Below are positions 6,745-6,805 of a DNA stretch of 6,805 bases, piece by piece. This DNA comes from Pseudomonadota bacterium. Its GTDB lineage: Bacteria > Pseudomonadota > Alphaproteobacteria > Caulobacterales > Caulobacteraceae. How positions within the stretch are numbered: the first letter of the stretch is position 1; the number at the start of each line of letters is the position of its first letter. The DNA is taken from assembly GCA_023445955.1 (NCBI GenBank), contig JAEXJH010000664.1, positions 1 through 6,805 of the forward strand. Direction: 5' to 3'. The translations under genes were made by a program, and so were the position numbers. The notes under the pieces are model-generated. The model searched no databases and was not told the origin of the DNA. It saw only the letters and a program-made list of their open reading frames with translations.

Positions 6745-6805
6745 CGCCGGCGCAGGCCCCCTCCACCGCCGTTCGGCGGTCCCCCTCCCCCAAAGGGGGG
6801 AGGAG
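6745..6805. repeat. C-rich/G-rich palindromic intergenic element at contig end, possibly also a terminator
   Basis: Two hairpins follow the aldolase stop. ACCGCC (6765-6770) pairs with GGCGGT (6775-6780) around a GTTC loop. CCTCCCCC (6784-6791) pairs with GGGGGGAGG (6795-6803) around AAA with one bulged G. CCCCTCC-type words recur at 6757-6763 and 6782-6788. This layout resembles, from memory, a dispersed palindromic element in Caulobacteraceae intergenic regions. The window ends in the second stem, so the repeat may continue. It could also terminate transcription of the aldolase gene, though no T-tract is visible. Confidence 0.6.

Overview
The window reads like a whole contig from a draft assembly of a high-GC alphaproteobacterium, most likely Caulobacter or a close relative in the Caulobacteraceae. 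The basis is strong G/C preference at third codon positions, GGAG-type or missing ribosome binding sites, the mix of protein families, and a C-rich/G-rich palindromic element at the right end of a kind I associate with Caulobacteraceae intergenic regions. The taxon is an inference; there is no rRNA or other marker gene.

Layout. Bases 1-36 are not genomic: positions 4-36 match the Illumina Nextera Read 1 transposase adapter apart from two swapped bases. The genome starts at about base 37, inside a CPBP (CAAX-type) intramembrane protease gene that has lost its 5' end. Then come an uncharacterised helical Ala/Lys-rich protein (649 or 664 to 1359), a probably exported alpha/beta hydrolase (1461-2465) preceded by a 20-bp near-palindrome resembling a BlaI/MecI/CopY operator, and a convergent PhnB-like VOC protein on the minus strand (2951-2469) whose stop lies 3 bp from the hydrolase stop. 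A 192-bp divergent intergenic region follows. Four collinear plus-strand genes run to the end: aldo/keto reductase (3144-4142), a small four-helix membrane protein (4179-4553), an MscS-family mechanosensitive channel (4598-5629) and a CitE/malyl-CoA lyase-like aldolase (5695-6744). The last 60 bases hold paired hairpins that look like a dispersed repeat, which could explain why the contig stops there.

How the genes relate. No single pathway links them. The plus-strand run 3144-6744 has short gaps (36, 44 and 65 nt) and could be co-transcribed, but the functions (NAD(P)H-dependent carbonyl reduction, unknown membrane role, osmotic safety valve, C-C lyase of CoA thioesters) look housekeeping or metabolic. 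I see no phage, transposon, CRISPR, toxin-antitoxin or defence system. The points most worth attention are the adapter artefact and the false gene start it creates, the operator-like palindrome before the hydrolase, and an 11-bp perfect hairpin that buries the start codon of the small membrane protein.
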